Made by a program: the position numbers and the translations under genes
The notes under the pieces: generated by a model
What the model was told of the DNA's origin: nothing
Seen by the model: only the letters and a program-made list of their open reading frames with translations
The model's database searches: none
Part shown: positions 43,418 to 47,636 of the stretch, in pieces
How positions within the stretch are numbered: the first letter of the stretch is position 1
Layout: the number at the start of each line of letters is the position of its first letter
Assembly: GCF_026013615.1 (NCBI RefSeq)
Contig: NZ_JAPDPI010000044.1
Span: 1 to 47,636 of the forward strand
Length of the DNA stretch: 47,636 nucleotides
Source: Plebeiibacterium marinum
Lineage (GTDB): Bacteria; Bacteroidota; Bacteroidia; Bacteroidales; Marinilabiliaceae
Reading direction: 5' to 3'

Positions 43418-46400
43418 TTAAAAAGAAGCTTTAACTCCAAATACATAACTACGAATAGTTACTGAAGAACCAGATCTGGCACTACCTCCTGTATAATCTC
43501 TTAAATCCGGATCTAACCAATCAATTGCACTATAAACAGTACATGGGTTAACGCATTGCATATAAACATTTAAAGAGCCGATACCTATCTTTTTTAATTG
43601 TCTATTATTAAAAGTATATCCCAAATTAATATTTCTAAGCTTTATAAAAGAACCATCCTGATAACCTTGTGAAGATTTGTATGTATCTACAATACCAGGC
43701 TTATAATATTCAGCATCTTCATTTACTCCTTCCACCCAATAGTCTATCTTTCTGGATGCATACCTACCGTTTAAGCTAACTGAACCAACAGGCAATGTTT
43801 GTCCCCATCTGGAGAACAAGAAGAATGATAAGTCCCAGTTTTTATATTTGAAGGAGTTGGTCATACCTGCTGTCCAATCCGGACGACCATTTCCTATAAT
43901 CTTTTTATCATTAGTTGCATCGATTGCATCATCTTCATTTAAATCTTTTACACGTATTTGTCCAGGCTCTCTATCATATTTAGCAGCTTCTGCAGCTTCT
44001 TCTGTTTTCCAAACTCCATCATAAACATAATCGTAATACACGCTAATCTCTTCTCCTACAAACCAGCCATTATCAAGCATCTCTTCTCTTCCATTAGCCA
44101 GTTTTACAATTTCACTTTTATCCTTTGACCAGGTTAAATTTGTACTCCATTCAAAATTGCTGCTTTTAATATTGGAGGTGTTTATTTGCAGATCAATACC
44201 CCATCCTTTTGTTTCTCCCACATTTGCATAAGTTGAAGTATAACCAGTAAGAGATGGAATTGACATTACCATTAACAGATCATTTGTGTTTGTAGTGTAA
44301 TAATCGACAGAACCACTTACTCTGCGTAAAAATGAATAGTCAATACCGAAGTTAACCTGTGTTGTTCTTTCCCAGCCCAAGTCCTTGTTTGCCATTTTAG
44401 GAGGATTGCTTGATGTAGGATCAGAAGGAAGGTATCCTTGAATCGTATTACCATTCCAATTATAATAAGTGGTAGAAATGTTACCTTTAGTTGCGTATGC
44501 GCTAATTGCAGCATTTCCTGTAACTCCGTAACCAACACGTAGTTTTAACTGATCAATAGCGTCTATACTTTGCATGAAACGTTCCTGATCAAGTCTCCAT
44601 CCTAAAGCCAACGAAGGGAAAGTTGCCCATTTATGACCTTCTGCAAGCTGAGAGGCTCCGTCCATACGAACAGATGCAGTCAGCAGGTATCTATCCTTAA
44701 GACCATAGTTAGCTCTGACCATATACGATTCCATCTGTTTTTCGGTTAATGATGTACCATAGCCCTGTATATCCGCAGCTGAACCTATGCTATTCCATAA
44801 TTCTTCTGAAGTTGCAACATTTGCCATTACATCTGTACCATCAGACTTATATTTTTGAGTTGATTGCATAAGGGTTAAACCTATTTTATGCATATCACTG
44901 ACCGTTTTATTATAACTAACAATGTTATCAAGAGTCCAGGCAATATTGCGGGTTGTAATTTTACGAGCAACATTTAAACCAGCACCTATCTGACCTCTTG
45001 CATCATTAAATTTCCCATTCAAATAATCTTTGTATTCAGGACCAAACTGAATTCTGTAGCTAAGTCCATCCAAAGGCTTCCAAATATTTCCAAAATTGAT
45101 TTGGGAATAAATGCTCCCTGTAAATCTAAAAGTCTGACGAGAATTGGTGTTATATATCAATTCTTCAATAGGATTTATGATGTTTGAATCAGCATTAGGT
45201 TCTCGTATAAGTTCTCCTGTACTATCATAAGGAACAGTCCATGGTAACATACCTCTCAATGCTCCATAATAATCTCCTGCTCCACCAGACCCACTCCCTG
45301 TGTAGCCATAATTCTGATCCTGAAATGAAATATTAGCCGTGGCACCCATGGTAAACCAATCAACAGGGTTAGCTTCAAAAGACAACTTAGATGAATACCT
45401 GTCATAATCTTGTCCTTTAACTGTTCCTGTTTGAGTATAGTACCCCATTGAGGCATACCCCTTGAATTTTTCATTACCTCCGGAAACACTAATTGTATGA
45501 TCCTGTGTTATCCCAACTTGTTTTCCCAGAGAAGTCCAATCGTAATTTCCTACTAAAGAAGGATCAAAAACGGTATGATCACTATTCCACGCTTGTTCAA
45601 CATTAGCCCAGGATTCTGCAACTCCACCAAATAAAGCAAGATCATTACTATACGTAGCAACATCAGCGCCATATGAACCTGCATTAATATAAGCCTGACG
45701 AGAATATTCAATCCATTCACTTCCGTCCATCATTTCAGTTACGTCATGCATAGTACTCACAGTGTAGCTACCATTATAATTTACGGTTACTTTACCATCT
45801 TTACCCTGCTTGGTTGTCACCAATACTACACCATTGGCACCTCTTGACCCATAAACTGCTGTAGCTGATGCGTCTTTAAGAATATCAATAGACTCTATGT
45901 CACTGGGATTAATATTCTCAATACCACCGCTCTGCTGAATCATACCATCTACTACAAACAATGGCGAATTACTGGCTGAAAGCGAACGTACACCTCGAAT
46001 AGTAATACTACCGGTTTCACCAGGGCGTTGATTATTTACAATATCAACTCCGGATGCCTTACCTTGCATACCTTGTAAGGCATCTTTAACAGGCATTTCC
46101 TGTAAATCATCTGCACTTACCCGTGTAAGAGCTCCCGTTACATCAGACTTCTTTTGGATACCATACCCAACGGCAACAACCTCATCCAATCCAATAGAAC
46201 CTGATGATAAAACAACATCAATTTTAGTTTTATTCTCTACCTGTATTTCTTGAGTTTCCATACCAATGAATGAAAACACTAAAATATCTGTGGACTTTAT
46301 ACCTGCAATTGAGAATTTACCATCAATATCAGTAATAGTTCCTGATGTACTTCCCTTTTTGAAAACGGTAACGCCAGGCAAAGCTTCACCAATATCATCC

Positions 46401-46564
46401 TTAACAGTACCTTGAACAGTCACTCCATTTGTTTGAGCAAATACATCAGTTGAACATATTAGCAAGACTGCAATAAATAGTGTAGAAAAACATCTTCTAA
46501 AGTGTTGCGCCATTAAAAATCGTTTTAGTGATCCAAAATCGGCCTTTTGTGATTTTTTTTTCAT
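43418..46564 (-). CDS. SusC/RagA-family TonB-linked outer-membrane transporter
   Basis: This 1048-residue protein has a long signal region (about 1-43, ending DVFAQ), a carboxypeptidase-D-like beta-sandwich (about 48-130, VQGTVKDDIGEALPGVTVFKKGSTSGTITD), the SusC motif VAVGYGIQKKSDVTGALTRV, the plug (to about 255, with SITIRGVRSLSASNSPLFVVDGM and DASATAVYGSRGANGVVLVTT), and a 22-strand barrel ending VFGVKASF. It imports oligosaccharides in a TonB-dependent way with the SusD lipoprotein encoded next. There is no STN domain, so control by an ECF sigma/anti-sigma pair is not indicated; no regulator gene lies in the kilobase upstream. Confidence 0.96.
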   Translation of the reverse strand: MKKKSQKADFGSLKRFLMAQHFRRCFSTLFIAVLLICSTDVFAQTNGVTVQGTVKDDIGEALPGVTVFKKGSTSGTITDIDGKFSIAGIKSTDILVFSFIGMETQEIQVENKTKIDVVLSSGSIGLDEVVAVGYGIQKKSDVTGALTRVSADDLQEMPVKDALQGMQGKASGVDIVNNQRPGETGSITIRGVRSLSASNSPLFVVDGMIQQSGGIENINPSDIESIDILKDASATAVYGSRGANGVVLVTTKQGKDGKVTVNYNGSYTVSTMHDVTEMMDGSEWIEYSRQAYINAGSYGADVATYSNDLALFGGVAESWANVEQAWNSDHTVFDPSLVGNYDWTSLGKQVGITQDHTISVSGGNEKFKGYASMGYYTQTGTVKGQDYDRYSSKLSFEANPVDWFTMGATANISFQDQNYGYTGSGSGGAGDYYGALRGMLPWTVPYDSTGELIREPNADSNIINPIEELIYNTNSRQTFRFTGSIYSQINFGNIWKPLDGLSYRIQFGPEYKDYLNGKFNDARGQIGAGLNVARKITTRNIAWTLDNIVSYNKTVSDMHKIGLTLMQSTQKYKSDGTDVMANVATSEELWNSIGSAADIQGYGTSLTEKQMESYMVRANYGLKDRYLLTASVRMDGASQLAEGHKWATFPSLALGWRLDQERFMQSIDAIDQLKLRVGYGVTGNAAISAYATKGNISTTYYNWNGNTIQGYLPSDPTSSNPPKMANKDLGWERTTQVNFGIDYSFLRRVSGSVDYYTTNTNDLLMVMSIPSLTGYTSTYANVGETKGWGIDLQINTSNIKSSNFEWSTNLTWSKDKSEIVKLANGREEMLDNGWFVGEEISVYYDYVYDGVWKTEEAAEAAKYDREPGQIRVKDLNEDDAIDATNDKKIIGNGRPDWTAGMTNSFKYKNWDLSFFLFSRWGQTLPVGSVSLNGRYASRKIDYWVEGVNEDAEYYKPGIVDTYKSSQGYQDGSFIKLRNINLGYTFNNRQLKKIGIGSLNVYMQCVNPCTVYSAIDWLDPDLRDYTGGSARSGSSVTIRSYVFGVKASF

Positions 46565-47138
46565 GAAATTTGTATTATTATAATTTGACTATCAAGTGAA
46601 AAAGGCTATACATTTTTTAGACAACCTTATTATTTGAAATTCTTTTTTGTAAAAGTATTCCCTAATGATCAATCCCAGACTATCACGTCAAGCCATTTAC
46701 TATCTCCAAAAGACGTTGCTTTAGTTTTTACCTTATTCAACGTCAGATGCGAAGTCTCAGCTCATATTTCTGCTCATTATTATCCGGTACAATCAACAAC
46801 AGAAGTCTTAAGTCTGGAACTTTAAAATCATAAAAGAAGATATCCACAGAAAGGAATCGTACTAAAGGAAAGTTTGTAGAGGTAAAAGAAAATATGGATT
46901 CTTAATAAAAAAAGTAATGATTGTTTAATCGCTGAATATGCCTGTAAATACAATCTAAAAATATTACATTCAGATAGAGACTTTGATTTAATCACACAAA
47001 ACTATTAGTATGGGAATCTAATATCTGAATAGATAAACACACATCTTAACAAACCTCAGCAGGCCCAACTCCCAGAAAGAGTCGGGACAGATGCAGGTTA
47101 ACTATGGATTGGTTTTGGCCATTATTCGGATACCCTGT

Positions 47139-47209
47139 CCGAAGCCTATCCGAACAAAACCCGAACAAACCCGAGCGCTACCCGAACAATTCCCGAAGCC
47201 GTATCGAAA
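47139..47209. repeat. Short imperfect tandem repeat, CCCGAACAA-type units
   Basis: Six units of 10-12 bases built on cccgaacaa/cccgaagcc start at 47139, 47150, 47160, 47170, 47181 and 47192. The C/G-rich units contrast with the AT-rich flanks. Directly next to it on the right is a second repeat type with 31-bp period. Confidence 0.75.
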
Positions 47210-47221
47210 AAGTCTCAAAAA

Positions 47222-47332
47222 CGCCATTTTTTTGAATAATTTTTGCCGATTTCGGCCATTTTCTGAATAATTTTCGCCGTTTTTGGGCTTTTTTTGAATA
47301 ATGGATGCTTTTTTAAGATTTTTTAGAATGAT
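47222..47332. repeat. 31-bp period imperfect tandem repeat, about four copies
   Basis: The core tgaataat starts at 47233, 47264 and 47295, exactly 31 bases apart, and a degraded copy (agaatgat) appears near 47325. Each core is preceded by a T-run after gcc/ggc, and the first two are followed by tttt(t/c)gccg. A 31-base period is not a multiple of three, so the repeat is not protein-coding in origin. Confidence 0.75.
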
Positions 47333-47388
47333 GGCAATACTGACTGAATTATTAATCAACTATTAAACAAAGGATTACTAACTAAAAT

Positions 47389-47412
47389 AGTCACGATAAT
47401 ATTATCATGACT
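47389..47412. promoter_or_regulatory. 24-bp near-perfect palindrome upstream of the PUL
   Basis: The arms agtcacgataat (47389-47400) and attatcatgact (47401-47412) are inverted repeats with one mismatch and no spacer. The flanks aaaat on the left and tttt on the right could make it a bidirectional terminator. Otherwise it could be a regulator-binding site. Confidence 0.45.
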
Positions 47413-47636
47413 TTTGAACCTAAAACCATACAAAATAAATGGACTACAATAATTACTTCACATCTAAATTAGATAATCCTTTGCGTATAAAAATGCTCCT
47501 TTTCTTTAAATAATTTCATACTCTCTACTGATCCATTATCTTAATTCAGAACGAGAAGATATACACCGGTTTGTTGAAAATACATAGTCAGTTGTTCACG
47601 TAAACTGTTCATAACACATTTACCTGTCATTGAGAA

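Larger units (their letters stand above)
46565..47636. other. Gene-free kilobase upstream of susC
   Basis: I find no convincing gene here. Candidate frames at 46634-46825 and 47102-47359 have unlikely composition or coincide with short tandem repeats. The region should contain the susC promoter and, to its right, the two repeat clusters and the palindrome listed separately. No clear TAnnTTTG box was found close to the susC start. Confidence 0.55.

Noticed and set aside
46634-46825. Plus-strand reading frame of 63 codons upstream of susC
   Set aside because: It has no recognisable domain, signal or conserved motif, and it is in the likely promoter region of susC.
47139-47332. CRISPR array
   Set aside because: The units are short, imperfect and adjoin without unique spacers; there are no cas genes in the window.
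47102-47359. Minus-strand reading frame of 85 codons upstream of susC
   Set aside because: It lies on the two short tandem repeat tracts; the 31-bp period is not a multiple of three, and the translation is low-complexity without any recognisable domain.

Overview
The window is AT-rich DNA from a member of the Bacteroidota, most likely a free-living polysaccharide degrader of the Bacteroidales/Marinilabiliales type. The evidence is a SusC/SusD pair, many exported lipoprotein or periplasmic glycoside hydrolases, a membrane-embedded AraC regulator and the general absence of Shine-Dalgarno-like start sites. I saw no rRNA, tRNA, CRISPR array or transposase gene.

Region 1 (266-24703, all minus strand) is one long glycan-degradation cluster. 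Read in the direction of transcription it is: a SusD-less TonB-dependent receptor, a small secreted beta-rich protein, GH43, two tandem GH2 enzymes, GH3, GH78 alpha-L-rhamnosidase, a membrane-anchored TIM-barrel sugar isomerase/epimerase-like protein, a third GH2, an SDR oxidoreductase, a periplasmic sugar-binding protein with no transporter, a second GH43, a sugar O-acetyltransferase, a GH35-like beta-galactosidase (DUF5597 type), and a second small secreted protein homologous to the first. The enzyme set points to a rhamnose-, galactose- and arabinose/xylose-containing plant or algal glycan or glycoside. There is no sulfatase or polysaccharide lyase. The second-transcribed GH2 of the tandem pair (16112-17965) has lost both catalytic glutamates and looks like a pseudoenzyme.

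Region 2 (25401-32726) holds a membrane-spanning AraC-type regulator (minus) divergent from a complete tripartite RND efflux operon (plus): TolC-like outer-membrane protein, membrane-fusion protein and HAE-type pump, closed by a strong terminator.

Region 3 (32933-33912) is a compact Xre/MbcA-type antitoxin plus RES-domain toxin pair with palindromes in its promoter and a bidirectional terminator after it.

Region 4 (33973-46564, minus strand) is a canonical Sus-type PUL: SusC, SusD, terminator, GH78-like enzyme, beta-propeller glycosidase-like protein, a GH28::GH97 fusion, and a FucP-like MFS sugar importer. The GH97 half and the MFS gene are visibly richer in G+C than everything around them, and the GH28 half is truncated exactly at its catalytic His motif. 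This suggests the fusion came from recombination with foreign DNA. The gene-free kilobase upstream of SusC (46565-47636) contains two kinds of short imperfect tandem repeats and a long palindrome.

Product calls rest on motif recognition by eye; no database search was possible. Exact GH subfamilies and substrates are inferences.
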